Assembly (NCBI RefSeq): GCF_019457945.1
Contig: NZ_JAHZSU010000003.1
Location: 62,001 to 126,000, forward strand
DNA length: 64,000 bases
Reading direction: 5' to 3'
Source: Ornithinimicrobium laminariae
GTDB lineage: Bacteria > Actinomycetota > Actinomycetes > Actinomycetales > Dermatophilaceae
The notes under the pieces are model-generated. The model was given only the letters and a program-made list of their open reading frames with translations, ran no database searches and was not told the DNA's origin. Every line of letters begins with the position of its first letter. Position 1 is the stretch's first letter. Below are positions 1 to 8,028 of the stretch, one piece after another. The position numbers and the translations under genes are program-made.

Positions 1-1
1 T

Positions 2-79
2 GGTCGCCCACAGCAGGCCGTGGCCGATATGACGAAGGCCGGCAGTAGTCCGGCCACAGAAGGAGCGCTCAACTCATGA
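2..79 (+). CDS. trpC: Indole-3-glycerol phosphate synthase, C-terminal end only (partial)
   Basis: Only the last 25 codons lie in the window. The visible tail includes [13 protein letters not shown], which resembles the usual C-terminal end of actinobacterial indole-3-glycerol phosphate synthase (pattern AVADLVxAGxxP). The stop codon overlaps the trpB start in an ATGA at 76-79, so the two are translationally coupled. The enzyme makes indole-3-glycerol phosphate, the substrate of TrpA. The assignment rests on the short tail plus the trpB-trpA context. Confidence 0.72.
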   Translation, partial: GRPQQAVADMTKAGSSPATEGALNS

Positions 80-1356
80 CTGAGGTTACTAACCCGAGCC
101 CCGACGCATCACTGGCCGACTCCTTGCCGAGTGGCATCCCCGCTTCGGTTGCTGGTCGATTCGGTGAGTTTGGCGGGCGCTATGTCCCCGAAGCGCTCGT
201 AGCCGCACTAGATGAGCTTGACGAGGCGCGTCTGGCCGCGATGTCTGACCCGGATTTCCAAACCGAATTGGCCGCGCTCCACCGCGAATACACCGGGCGA
301 CCAAACCCCCTTACCGAGGTGCCGCGCTTTGGCAAGCATGCTGGTGGCGCGCGCGTGTTCTTGAAGCGTGAAGATCTCAACCACACCGGTTCGCACAAGA
401 TCAACAACGTGCTGGGCCAGGGCCTGCTTGCTCGCAAAATGGGCAAGACTCGATTAATCGCCGAAACCGGAGCGGGTCAGCACGGCGTTGCCTCGGCGAC
501 GGTCGCGGCATACCTGGGTATGGAGTGCGTCGTCTATATGGGGCGGGTGGACACCGAGCGTCAGGCTCTGAACGTCGCTCGCATGGAGTTGCTGGGTGCC
601 ACGGTCGTGCCGGTCGACCACGGCAGCGCGACTCTGAAGGACGCGATCAACGAGGCGATGCGCGACTGGGTCACGAATGTCGAGCACACCCACTACCTGC
701 TGGGCACGGTGACGGGGCCGCACCCCTTCCCGACCATGGTGCGCGATTTTCACGCAATCATTGGCCAAGAAGCGCGCGAGCAGATTTTGGCCGCAACCGG
801 TGCGTTGCCGGATGTCGTCTTGGCCTGCGTCGGTGGCGGCTCCAATGCAATGGGCATCTTCCACGCGTTTATCGACGATGCCGAGGTGCGACTTGTTGGC
901 CTGGAAGCCGGCGGGCTCGGAATCTCCACCGGCAAGCACGCCGCACGGTTCGCCAATGGTGAGCCAGGGGTCTTGCACGGTGCAGCGACGTATGTGTTGC
1001 AAGACGCAGACGGCCAAACACTTGACTCGCACTCGGTATCTGCCGGCATGGACTATCCATCCGTGGGCCCTGAGCATGCCTATTTGCACTCGATCGGTCG
1101 GGCTGAGTACCAGTCGGTGACCGACGATGAGGCGATGGACGCATTCTCAGTGCTGTCCAAAACCGAAGGGATCATTCCGGCCATCGAAAGCGCGCACGCA
1201 CTGGCGGGCGCTATGCGCATCGGCCAGGAGTTGGGCCCGGGTACCACCATGATCGTGAACCTTTCTGGCCGAGGGGACAAGGACGTGGACACCGCGGCCC
1301 GCTGGTTCGGCCTGCTTGATTCGCAGGACGACAACGTGCAAGGGGACAACTCATGA
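76..1356 (+). CDS. trpB: Tryptophan synthase beta chain
   Basis: Catalyses the PLP-dependent condensation of indole with L-serine to L-tryptophan, as part of the cytosolic alpha2-beta2 complex with TrpA. The 426-residue protein is slightly longer than the usual ~400 because of an N-terminal extension of about 25 residues. The PLP lysine is K108 in HTGSHKINN, the catalytic loop ETGAGQHG is at 130-137, and the glycine-rich phosphate-binding loop GGGSN is at 253-257. It overlaps trpC upstream and trpA downstream by four bases each (ATGA), indicating a tightly coupled trp operon. No attenuator can be judged because the operon start is outside the window. Confidence 0.97.
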   Translation: MTEVTNPSPDASLADSLPSGIPASVAGRFGEFGGRYVPEALVAALDELDEARLAAMSDPDFQTELAALHREYTGRPNPLTEVPRFGKHAGGARVFLKREDLNHTGSHKINNVLGQGLLARKMGKTRLIAETGAGQHGVASATVAAYLGMECVVYMGRVDTERQALNVARMELLGATVVPVDHGSATLKDAINEAMRDWVTNVEHTHYLLGTVTGPHPFPTMVRDFHAIIGQEAREQILAATGALPDVVLACVGGGSNAMGIFHAFIDDAEVRLVGLEAGGLGISTGKHAARFANGEPGVLHGAATYVLQDADGQTLDSHSVSAGMDYPSVGPEHAYLHSIGRAEYQSVTDDEAMDAFSVLSKTEGIIPAIESAHALAGAMRIGQELGPGTTMIVNLSGRGDKDVDTAARWFGLLDSQDDNVQGDNS

Positions 1357-2138
1357 ACGGGCTCGAACAGGTCTTTGCCCAGTGTCGCGAGGAAGGTCGA
1401 TCTGCGCTGGTCGGCTATCTGCCCGCTGGCTATCCAGATCGAGACGCTGCCATCGCAGCCGTTACGGCCATCGCGGAGTCGGGTGCCGACATCGTTGAGG
1501 TCGGCGTTCCCTACAGTGACCCTCTGATGGATGGTCCAGTGGTGCAGGCTGCAGCAGAGCAGGCCCTGGCAAACGGGTTTCGGTTCGCTGACCTGTTCGA
1601 CTGTGTTGCCGCGGTGAAGGAAGCCGGGGCCGTCCCGGTCGTCATGAGCTATTGGAACCCCGTCCTGCGGTATGGCGTGGAGCGCTTCGCCACGGACCTG
1701 GCAGCGGCCGGTGGGGCTGGCCTGATCACCCCGGACCTCATCCCCGATGAGGGTGAGCCGTGGATTGGGGCGGCCCGGTCAAAGGACTTAGGGACAATTT
1801 TTTTGGTGGCTCCGTCATCGACCGACGCACGATTGGCTATGACTGCCGACGCCTGCCGAGGGTTTATCTATGTGGCCTCGACGATGGGTGTTACCGGTGC
1901 ACGCACCAGCGTGGGCAGTGGAGCCAAGACGTTGATTCAACGCACCCGTGAGGTCACCGACCTTCCGCTGTGCGTTGGCCTTGGTGTGTCGACTAAAGAC
2001 CAAGCGCGCGAGATTGCAGCGTTTGCTGACGGCGTCATTGTCGGCTCTGCTCTCGTGGCGGCCTTGCGTGATGACCCCAGTTTGGGTGCACTGCGCGGAC
2101 TGACCGAAGAACTAGCTCAGGGCGTCCGCCAGGGATGA
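1353..2138 (+). CDS. trpA: Tryptophan synthase alpha chain
   Basis: Cleaves indole-3-glycerol phosphate to indole and glyceraldehyde-3-phosphate and passes the indole to TrpB through the complex's internal tunnel. It is a 261-residue TIM barrel. The two catalytic acids fall at E49 ([13 protein letters not shown]) and D60 (PLMDGP), matching the numbering of the well-studied enteric enzyme. The start overlaps the trpB stop (ATGA), and the stop overlaps the next gene's start in the same way. All expected motifs are present. Confidence 0.96.
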   Translation: MNGLEQVFAQCREEGRSALVGYLPAGYPDRDAAIAAVTAIAESGADIVEVGVPYSDPLMDGPVVQAAAEQALANGFRFADLFDCVAAVKEAGAVPVVMSYWNPVLRYGVERFATDLAAAGGAGLITPDLIPDEGEPWIGAARSKDLGTIFLVAPSSTDARLAMTADACRGFIYVASTMGVTGARTSVGSGAKTLIQRTREVTDLPLCVGLGVSTKDQAREIAAFADGVIVGSALVAALRDDPSLGALRGLTEELAQGVRQG

Positions 2139-2605
2139 AGCCACTGCCTGCCGTCCTCGGGATAGCGGCCAGACTCGCCCTTGGGGGAGTGCTGGTTGCT
2201 GCCGGCGGCATCAAGGTGGTGGACCTGGACGCATCGGTGCGCTCGGTGGTGGCGTATGACCTCTTCAGTTATCCCATCGCCGAGTTCATCGGCATCACCT
2301 TGCCCATCGTCGAGATATCGATCGGGCTGCTCCTCCTCGTCGGGCTTCTGATACGTCCAAGCGCGGCGGTGGGGGCTGGGCTGATGGTCATCTTTATTGC
2401 CGGAATCGCCTCGGCGTGGGCCCGCGGGCTGACCATCGATTGCGGGTGCTTTGGTGACGGTGGCCCAGTGTCGGAAAATCAAACCAAGTATGCCCAAGAG
2501 ATAGCCCGTGATGTTGGTTTAACCCTGGCCGGTCTCTATCTCTTCATTCGTCCGCGAACGCCCTTTGCCTTGGACAACAAACTGCAACCAGACAGGAATT
2601 CGTAA
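2135..2605 (+). CDS. MauE/DoxX-like membrane protein, probable redox partner of the adjacent DsbA-like protein
   Basis: A 156-residue integral membrane protein with about four hydrophobic segments (roughly residues 8-26, 50-74, 77-95 and 126-139). It carries a CGCF motif with cysteines at 103 and 105, next to the third helix. MauE/DoxX-like proteins of this kind often neighbour thioredoxin-fold proteins and are thought to shuttle electrons across the membrane in a DsbD/VKOR-like manner. The start overlaps the trpA stop (ATGA), and the stop TAA directly abuts the DsbA-like start. Family assignment is good; the role as reductant or oxidant of the neighbour is inferred from context. Confidence 0.75.
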   Translation: MKPLPAVLGIAARLALGGVLVAAGGIKVVDLDASVRSVVAYDLFSYPIAEFIGITLPIVEISIGLLLLVGLLIRPSAAVGAGLMVIFIAGIASAWARGLTIDCGCFGDGGPVSENQTKYAQEIARDVGLTLAGLYLFIRPRTPFALDNKLQPDRNS

Positions 2606-3337
2606 ATGTCGCGTCCTTCCGCCCCTAAAGCCTCGACACCGCCACCCGGTGCTCCTATTGGCTTGATTGCTGGCGTCGTCGCAGCCGTCATTGCTTTGAT
2701 CGCTGTTGTGGTCTTCCTCGCGGTTCGTGATGACAGCCCCACCGCCGTGGGGTCATCGGCGAGTTTGCCGGCCGGTGGCGGGGTCGTGGTTAACGCAGAC
2801 GCGCCACAGGACGCTATTGAGGTCCACATATTCGAAGATTTCCAATGCCCCTTCTGCGGCCTGTTGGAAAACTCAATTAGCGAGCAGGTCAAAGAAGCTG
2901 TTGCGGCTGACGAGGTCAAGATGACCTACACCTTTATGACCTTCCTGGACAGCAATCTGGGCAACGACTCCTCTTCGCGGGCCGCGAACGCCGCAGTGTG
3001 CTCCTCTGACGAGGGGATTATGTTGGACTGGCACTCGAGCGTTTTTGAAGTCCAGCCAAGTGAAGGCGCTGGCTACACGGACGAAACCTTCATCCAGGCA
3101 GCTGAAGAGGCGGGCTTGAGTGGCACCGAGCTCGAGACCTTTACGTCGTGCATGGCCGATGGAACCTACGACGACTACGTCGAGGACATGGCCACCGCGG
3201 CCACCGAGGCTGGCGTCACCAGCACTCCGACGGTCATCGTTAACGGCGAGGTTATTTCTCCTGATGACATGAACACCCTGATGGAAGACGGCACCACCTT
3301 TGACTCAGTGATTGCCAACTACGGTGAGCGACGCTGA
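2606..3337 (+). CDS. DsbA-like membrane-anchored thiol:disulfide oxidoreductase
   Basis: A 243-residue protein with one N-terminal signal-anchor helix (about 17-40) and an extracytoplasmic thioredoxin/DsbA-like domain. The active site is C81-P-F-C84, and the cis-proline loop is the TSTPTVIVNG stretch near residue 210. Two more cysteines (in AAVCSSD and FTSCMAD) could form a structural disulfide. It belongs to the DsbA/DSBA_2 thioredoxin family involved in oxidative folding of exported proteins. It directly follows the MauE-like gene, and its stop overlaps the lgt start (TGATG), so a shared envelope-protein maturation role is plausible. Confidence 0.85.
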   Translation: MSRPSAPKASTPPPGAPIGLIAGVVAAVIALIAVVVFLAVRDDSPTAVGSSASLPAGGGVVVNADAPQDAIEVHIFEDFQCPFCGLLENSISEQVKEAVAADEVKMTYTFMTFLDSNLGNDSSSRAANAAVCSSDEGIMLDWHSSVFEVQPSEGAGYTDETFIQAAEEAGLSGTELETFTSCMADGTYDDYVEDMATAATEAGVTSTPTVIVNGEVISPDDMNTLMEDGTTFDSVIANYGERR

Positions 3338-4224
3338 TGAGCTTGCCTCTGGCCATACCCAGTCCCGACCAAGCTGTTTGGATGCTTGGGCCGTTCCCGA
3401 TTCGCGCCTATGCCTTCTGCATTCTGCTCGGCATCGTCGCTGCGATTGTGATCACCAATCGCCGACTGATCGCCCGTGGCGGCACCGGTGAAGAGATCTA
3501 TGACATCGCCCCATGGGCTATTGCGTTCGGCATCATTGGTGGCCGGATATATCACGTGATTTCCAGTCCCCGGCCCTATTTTGGCGAAAGCGGCAACCTC
3601 GTCGACGCCTTCAAAATTTGGGAAGGCGGGCTTGGCATTTGGGGGGCCATCTCGCTCGGAGCAGTCGGTGCCTACATCGGAGCCAGGCGGCACGGACACT
3701 CTTTTGGTGATCTGGCTGATGCGCTGGCGCCAGGGCTGTTGGTCGCCCAGGCAATGGGGCGATGGGGCAACTGGTTCAACAATGAGCTGTATGGCGGAGC
3801 GTCTGATGCGCCATGGGCGCTGACGATCCACGAGTGGGACGCCGGCTCGGGCCGGGCTGTCGTCGACGCCGCAGGCGACCCCGTAGTGTTGGGGACTTTC
3901 CAACCCACCTTCTTGTACGAATCGTTGTGGTGCATTGTCGTAGCCGTGGGCTTGGTGCTCCTTGACCGACGGGTTCGGTTGGCTCGTGGACAGGTGTTCT
4001 CGCTGTACATGATGGGTTACACGGCAGGTCGCCTGGTGATCGAGTTGATGCGCACTGACCCGGCAGAGATCATCTTTGGCCAGCGAATCAACGTGTGGGT
4101 TTCGATCGGGGTCTTCTTGATCGGGCTGGCGCTGTTCCTCTGGCAGGGACGTCGAGGAGACTACCCGCAGCGGGGATACCGTAGTAGCAACGATCCGTCA
4201 ACGGTGGAAACTGCTAAATCTTGA
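3337..4224 (+). CDS. lgt: Prolipoprotein diacylglyceryl transferase
   Basis: Transfers a diacylglyceryl group from phosphatidylglycerol to the lipobox cysteine of prolipoproteins, the first step of lipoprotein maturation in the cytoplasmic membrane. The 295-residue polytopic protein carries the Lgt signature GRWGNWFNNE at 141-150 followed by LYG, an RAYAF segment in the first helix, and GGRIYHV near residue 68. It starts on the last base of the dsbA-like stop. At least two genes in this window encode likely clients: the Tat-lipoprotein Rieske protein at 30440 and the acidic lipoprotein at 57535. Confidence 0.96.
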   Translation: MSLPLAIPSPDQAVWMLGPFPIRAYAFCILLGIVAAIVITNRRLIARGGTGEEIYDIAPWAIAFGIIGGRIYHVISSPRPYFGESGNLVDAFKIWEGGLGIWGAISLGAVGAYIGARRHGHSFGDLADALAPGLLVAQAMGRWGNWFNNELYGGASDAPWALTIHEWDAGSGRAVVDAAGDPVVLGTFQPTFLYESLWCIVVAVGLVLLDRRVRLARGQVFSLYMMGYTAGRLVIELMRTDPAEIIFGQRINVWVSIGVFLIGLALFLWQGRRGDYPQRGYRSSNDPSTVETAKS

Positions 4225-4284
4225 TGTGCCACCTCTGACCTAGGACATGGTCGGCCTGGTTGTCGTGCCGGTGGGATTGGGGCA

Positions 4285-4290
4285 TAGGCT
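4285..4290 (+). promoter_or_regulatory. -10 element for a leaderless pyk transcript
   Basis: TAGGCT fits the actinobacterial -10 pattern TANNNT and ends 6 nt before the pyk ATG. Transcription would begin at or next to the A of the start codon. There is no Shine-Dalgarno sequence in front of this ATG. No convincing -35 is visible; the TTGTCG at 4260 is 19 nt away. Confidence 0.55.
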
Positions 4291-4296
4291 GTTCCT

Positions 4297-5754
4297 ATGC
4301 GTCGTGCCAAGATTGTTTCAACCCTCGGTCCTGCCGTGGACACCTATGACCAGATCCGTGCACTCGTCACGGCTGGTATGGATGTTGCCCGGCTCAACCT
4401 GTCCCACGGGGCACACAGTGAGCACGAAAGGCGCTACCAGATGGTGCGCCAGGCAGGAGACGAAGTCGGCCATGCCGTCGCCGTCCTCGCCGATTTGCAA
4501 GGCCCAAAGATTCGAACCGCGCGCTTTGCCGACGGCCCAGTCACGCTGGCCACCGGAAACACCTTCACGATTACGACGCGCGACGTCCCTGGAGACGTCA
4601 ACGAGGTTGGCACCACGTTTGAGGGTCTGCCAGCCGATGTCGCGGTTGGCGATGACCTGCTGATTGACGATGGCAAAATCCACCTGCGGGCGATTGAGGT
4701 CACCGACACCGATGTGCGGACCACCGTCTTGATTGGTGGCGAGGTCTCCAACAACAAGGGCATCAACCTGCCTGGCACGGCCGTCAATGTCGCTGCGCTC
4801 AGCGAAAAGGATGCCGACGACTTGCGGTGGGCACTTCGCACCCGCGTCGATGTCATTGCACTCTCGTTCGTGCGTTCGGCCGAGGACATCGAGCCAGTGC
4901 ATCGCATCATGGACGAAGAAGGCATCCGGCTGCCGGTGATCGCCAAGATCGAGAAGCCGCAGGCCGTTGAGAACCTCGAAGGCATCGTGGCGGCGTTTGA
5001 CGGCATCATGGTGGCCCGAGGCGACTTGGGCGTCGAGCTTCCCCTTGAGCAGGTGCCGTTGGTGCAAAAGGAAGCCATTGAGCTGGCTCGCCGCAATGCC
5101 AAGCCAGTGATTGTGGCCACACAGGTTCTTGAGTCGATGATCACCAACGCTCGCCCCACGCGCGCTGAGGCAAGCGACTGCGCCAACGCTGTCCTTGATG
5201 GCGCGGACGCAATCATGCTGTCGGGCGAGACCAGCGTGGGCGACTGGCCCATCAAGGCGGTCGAGGTGATGGCCACCATCATCGAAAACACCGAAGAGCA
5301 CGCCCTTGAGCGGATCCAGCCGCTGGGCCACAAGCCCAAGACGACTGCCGGTGCCGTCACGCGTGCCGCAGCGAGCATCGCCGACGTGTTGGACGTTGCC
5401 TACATGGTGACCTTCACCAAGTCTGGCGACAGCGCACGACGGATGGCTCGTTTGCGCTCACGTGTGCCCATGCTCGCGTTCACTCCCGAGGCCTCGACGC
5501 GTTCGCAGTTGGCAATGACGTGGGGTGTTGAGACATTCCTCACAGACTTGGTCGCGCATACGGACGATATGGTTATGCAGGTCGATGAGGCACTTCTTCG
5601 CGAGAAGCGGTGTGTTGAGGGCGATGTGGTTATCATCGTTGCTGGCTCTCCCCCCGGAGTTCCAGGCTCAACCAATGCTCTGCGACTACACCGCGTCGGC
5701 GACGCTGTGTATGGCCGGGCTGAGGCATATGCCCGGATGCGCGAAGGACAGTAA
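4297..5754 (+). CDS. pyk: Pyruvate kinase
   Basis: Converts phosphoenolpyruvate and ADP to pyruvate and ATP, the last step of glycolysis. The 485-residue protein begins with the family N-terminus MRRAKIVSTLGPA. It contains the Lys/Glu active-site motif VIAKIEKPQAVENL, the MVARGDLGVELP segment and the ATQVLESMI loop, followed by the C-terminal allosteric domain. Its length matches the family. The start is fixed by the conserved N-terminus and by the -10 box 6 nt upstream. tRNA-Leu follows 27 nt after the stop. Confidence 0.97.
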   Translation: MRRAKIVSTLGPAVDTYDQIRALVTAGMDVARLNLSHGAHSEHERRYQMVRQAGDEVGHAVAVLADLQGPKIRTARFADGPVTLATGNTFTITTRDVPGDVNEVGTTFEGLPADVAVGDDLLIDDGKIHLRAIEVTDTDVRTTVLIGGEVSNNKGINLPGTAVNVAALSEKDADDLRWALRTRVDVIALSFVRSAEDIEPVHRIMDEEGIRLPVIAKIEKPQAVENLEGIVAAFDGIMVARGDLGVELPLEQVPLVQKEAIELARRNAKPVIVATQVLESMITNARPTRAEASDCANAVLDGADAIMLSGETSVGDWPIKAVEVMATIIENTEEHALERIQPLGHKPKTTAGAVTRAAASIADVLDVAYMVTFTKSGDSARRMARLRSRVPMLAFTPEASTRSQLAMTWGVETFLTDLVAHTDDMVMQVDEALLREKRCVEGDVVIIVAGSPPGVPGSTNALRLHRVGDAVYGRAEAYARMREGQ

Positions 5755-5762
5755 ATTGGGGG

Positions 5763-5768
5763 TATAGT
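5763..5768 (+). promoter_or_regulatory. Candidate -10 box for tRNA-Leu
   Basis: TATAGT lies 13 nt upstream of the first base of the mature tRNA, giving a predicted leader of about 7 nt. There is no clear -35, since the expected position is inside the end of pyk. Read-through from pyk remains possible. Confidence 0.4.
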
Positions 5769-5781
5769 TCTTCTGGCCCCA

Positions 5782-5864
5782 GCCGGGGTGGTGGAATGGC
5801 AGACACGGAGCACTCAAAATGCTTTGCTCGAAAGGGCGTGCGGGTTCAAGTCCCGCTCCCGGCA
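5782..5864 (+). tRNA. tRNA-Leu (anticodon CAA)
   Basis: An 83-base class II tRNA. The acceptor stem GCCGGGG pairs with TCCCGGC (one G-U pair), followed by discriminator A. The D stem is GTG/CAC. The anticodon stem GAGCA/TGCTT encloses the loop CTCAAAA with anticodon CAA, which reads UUG. A long variable arm (GCTC-GAAA-GGGC) precedes the T arm GCGGG-TTCAAGT-CCCGC. The 3' CCA is not encoded. The leucine identity is supported by the anticodon and the long variable arm. Confidence 0.96.
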
Positions 5865-5927
5865 CTCGTATGACCTCAGCACGACCGTAGACCCAGCACA
5901 TTCGTTGCTCACGGACAGGTGTCACTG

Positions 5928-6608
5928 ATGACCGAAAAGCCCGCCTCACGCGAGACGGACGGCCAAGTCCCAGAGGCAATGGCCACACCCACGCCCGCGG
6001 ACATGCCGCGCAATGTGGCAGCACAGCCCAAGGGATTGCGGATCGTCGTCGCTGAAGATGAAGCCTTGATCCGCCTGGATCTTTCCGAAATGCTCGAAGA
6101 GGCTGGCCATGTCGTGGTCGCTCAAGCATCTGACGGTGAGCAGGCCATCGCAGCAGCTCGTGAACACACGCCAGACGTTGTCGTCATGGACGTCAAGATG
6201 CCCGGCATGGATGGCATCACCGCTGCCGAAGTTCTCGGCAACGAGGGCCTGGCGCCCGTCGTCATGTTGACTGCCTTCTCCGACCGTGAGTTGGTTGAGC
6301 GGGCCCGCGACGCTGGCGTGATGTCCTACGTCGTCAAGCCTTTCAGCGCTCACGACGTCCTTCCAGCACTCGATATTGCTCGCGCCCGTTGGCAAGAGCG
6401 TCAGGCCTTGGCTGACGAGGTTTCTGATCTGACTGAGCGCTTCGAGACGCGTAAGCGGTTGGACCGCGCCAAGGGCCTGCTGATGCAGCAGTTGAAATTG
6501 TCGGAGGGCGACTCTTTCCGATGGATTCAGAAGGCAGCGATGGACCGTCGCTTGTCGATGCGCGAGGTCGCCGATGCAGTCATCTCTGGGATGGGCACCA
6601 AGAAGTAG
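5928..6608 (+). CDS. pdtaR: ANTAR-domain response regulator (PdtaR-like)
   Basis: A 226-residue two-component response regulator with an unstructured N-terminus (1-36), a receiver domain (about 37-155) and a C-terminal ANTAR RNA-binding domain (about 165-225). Receiver residues visible are the acidic pair E43/D44, the phospho-acceptor D88 in VVVMDVKMPG and the lysine in YVVKPFS. ANTAR proteins bind paired hexaloop RNA hairpins and act as transcription antiterminators. The mycobacterial PdtaR sits in the same pyk-polA neighbourhood. Its kinase partner PdtaS is not in the window. ATG 5928 was chosen because AGGTG lies 7 nt upstream; GTG 5919 is an alternative. Confidence 0.88.
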   Translation: MTEKPASRETDGQVPEAMATPTPADMPRNVAAQPKGLRIVVAEDEALIRLDLSEMLEEAGHVVVAQASDGEQAIAAAREHTPDVVVMDVKMPGMDGITAAEVLGNEGLAPVVMLTAFSDRELVERARDAGVMSYVVKPFSAHDVLPALDIARARWQERQALADEVSDLTERFETRKRLDRAKGLLMQQLKLSEGDSFRWIQKAAMDRRLSMREVADAVISGMGTKK

Positions 6609-6620
6609 CGTCTAAGACGT

Positions 6621-6658
6621 GAAAGGGAGTGACCGGCTCAAGCCGGTCACTCCCTTTC
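6621..6658. terminator. Strong bidirectional hairpin terminator between convergent pdtaR and the DUF554 gene
   Basis: A perfect 18-bp stem: GAAAGGGAGTGACCGGCT at 6621-6638 pairs with its complement at 6641-6658, separated by only CA. A T-rich CCCTTTC end on either strand makes it suitable for both convergent genes. Confidence 0.85.
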
Positions 6659-6693
6659 TGTGCAGTACCGCTCGGGCAGAACCCGAGGCGTCG

Positions 6694-7533
6694 CTAGTTG
6701 AAAGTCGCTAAGACGCTGACCAGGATGGGCGCCACCAAAATCGCTGGCAGCATGTCGCCAACCGGGACGTCCTTGATCCGCAGCAGTCGCAAGCCGATTC
6801 CGACAAGCAGGAGGCCGCCCACCGCAGTCAGCGCGGCTATATGGGCATCCGGCACAATCGAACCGAGTGCGACCCCGACCAGGGTGAGACCACCCTGGAC
6901 GACGCCAACTGATACGGCTGAAAAAAGCACTCCAATGCCGAACGAGGCAGCGAAAGCCATGGCGGCGAACAAGTCGAGAGACGACTTCAGCACGAGTTGG
7001 TCGATCCCGAGCCCCAGCCCATCACTGAGCGAACCAAGAATGGTCAGAGGGCCGATGCAAAACAGCAGCGATGTGGTGAGCCAGCCTTCGATAAAGCGTT
7101 CGCGCGGCGTTGCCTCGCCCAAGGGGGCATGCTCTTCAGCGTCAGTGGCACCCTGCGAGTCGCTGCCCTCAGAGTTGACTGAGTTAGCGGCCACCGATGG
7201 TTTGCCTCGCGAAGTCCACGTTTGGATGATGCCAGCCAGCGAAGCTAGCCGTCGTTCGATGCCCAGGACCGAACCGACAATGCCGCCGATAAGGAGGCTG
7301 CCCAGAACCACAAGCATGGGCACCCCTTCGCCGACCGCGTCGACCAGGGCAGGGTTCGTCACTTCTACTGCGGAAAGGCCAGCCACTAGCAGCGTGACGA
7401 GGCCTAGCGCATCTGTAACAACCGACTTGACCCCTTCGGGCAGGCGGTGTCCAAGTGCCATCCCGACTAGTGAGCCGATGACGATGGTGACGATGTTGAT
7501 GAGGGTCCCGACGCCGGGAAAGGCTGCTTCCAC
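6694..7533 (-). CDS. DUF554 family membrane protein (YqgA/YdfK-like)
   Basis: A 279-residue polytopic membrane protein of the DUF554 family, with about seven hydrophobic segments. A poorly conserved hydrophilic insert (about residues 105-140, rich in S, E and G) separates the N-terminal and C-terminal halves. The half after the insert begins ERFIEGWLTTSLLFCIGPLT, typical of the family. The function is not established; I do not assign a substrate. The start is a GTG preceded 7 nt upstream by the -10 box TAAGGT, so translation is probably leaderless and there is no Shine-Dalgarno. Confidence 0.82.
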   Translation of the reverse strand: MEAAFPGVGTLINIVTIVIGSLVGMALGHRLPEGVKSVVTDALGLVTLLVAGLSAVEVTNPALVDAVGEGVPMLVVLGSLLIGGIVGSVLGIERRLASLAGIIQTWTSRGKPSVAANSVNSEGSDSQGATDAEEHAPLGEATPRERFIEGWLTTSLLFCIGPLTILGSLSDGLGLGIDQLVLKSSLDLFAAMAFAASFGIGVLFSAVSVGVVQGGLTLVGVALGSIVPDAHIAALTAVGGLLLVGIGLRLLRIKDVPVGDMLPAILVAPILVSVLATFN

Positions 7534-7540
7534 GCAGATG

Positions 7541-7546
7541 ACCTTA
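7541..7546 (-). promoter_or_regulatory. -10 element for a leaderless DUF554 transcript
   Basis: On the minus strand TAAGGT is followed by a 7-nt spacer and the GTG start codon at 7533. It matches the TANNNT pattern seen at nine other starts in this window. Confidence 0.5.
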
Positions 7547-7574
7547 GACGGCTGCCAGGCCCATCAAGGAATGC

Positions 7575-8009
7575 CTAGTTCGATTCCTTGGAATTGGGTA
7601 GGACAGCGCAGGTGATGCGGGCGGTGCAGCAGCGGCGATCTTGATCATCAGTGATGACGATCTCGTAGGAGGCCATGGTGCGCCCACGGTGCAGGGGAGT
7701 GGCGACTCCGTAGACGTTTCCCGAGCGAACGGCGCGGTGATGAGTGGCATTGATGTCAACACCGACAACGATGCCACTGGGAGAGGCATGCAGCATTGAA
7801 GCGATCGAGCCCAGTGTCTCGGCCAACACGACGCTGGCGCCACCGTGCAGCAGGCCATAGGGCTGCGTGTTGCCCTCCACCGGCATAGAGCCCCGCGTGA
7901 CCTCGGCTGAGGCCTCAGAGATTTCGATGCCCATCCGTTCGGCCAACGTGCCATTGCCCATGGCGAGTAGTTCGTCCGCGGTCAGCCGGGATGTGGGGTT
8001 GTCAGTCAT
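7575..8009 (-). CDS. Hotdog-fold acyl-CoA thioesterase (PaaI/YdiI-like)
   Basis: A 144-residue single-domain hotdog protein, probably hydrolysing an aryl- or acyl-CoA thioester in the cytosol. The family motif around the catalytic region reads QPYGLLHGGASVVLAETLGS, including the HGG turn and the glutamate of the long helix. The following strand INATHHRAVRSGNVYG is also typical of PaaI-like enzymes. Length and motif order fit; the physiological acyl group cannot be told. It is transcribed divergently from polA with only 19 bp between the two start codons. Confidence 0.85.
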   Translation of the reverse strand: MTDNPTSRLTADELLAMGNGTLAERMGIEISEASAEVTRGSMPVEGNTQPYGLLHGGASVVLAETLGSIASMLHASPSGIVVGVDINATHHRAVRSGNVYGVATPLHRGRTMASYEIVITDDQDRRCCTARITCAVLPNSKESN

Positions 8010-8015
8010 AACCCC

Positions 8016-8021
8016 TAGGCT
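8016..8021 (+). promoter_or_regulatory. -10 element for a leaderless polA transcript
   Basis: TAGGCT lies exactly 7 nt before the polA GTG at 8029. It sits inside the palindrome CCTAGG (8014-8019), in the 19-bp gap between polA and the divergent thioesterase gene, so any -35 contacts for polA must lie inside the thioesterase coding region. Confidence 0.52.
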
Positions 8022-8028
8022 GCCATGT

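Noticed and set aside
4318-5331. 337-codon minus-strand frame opposite pyk
   Set aside because: Fully antisense to pyruvate kinase, with no domain, no start signal and a composition typical of shadow frames.
6698-7615. 305-codon plus-strand frame opposite DUF554
   Set aside because: The minus-strand frame encodes a clear membrane-protein family, while this one is a low-complexity S/P/T/R-rich shadow.
7867-8028. N-terminal extension of polA
   Set aside because: The in-frame upstream codons run antisense through the thioesterase gene and do not resemble Pol I. GTG 8029 matches the family N-terminus and the -10 box.
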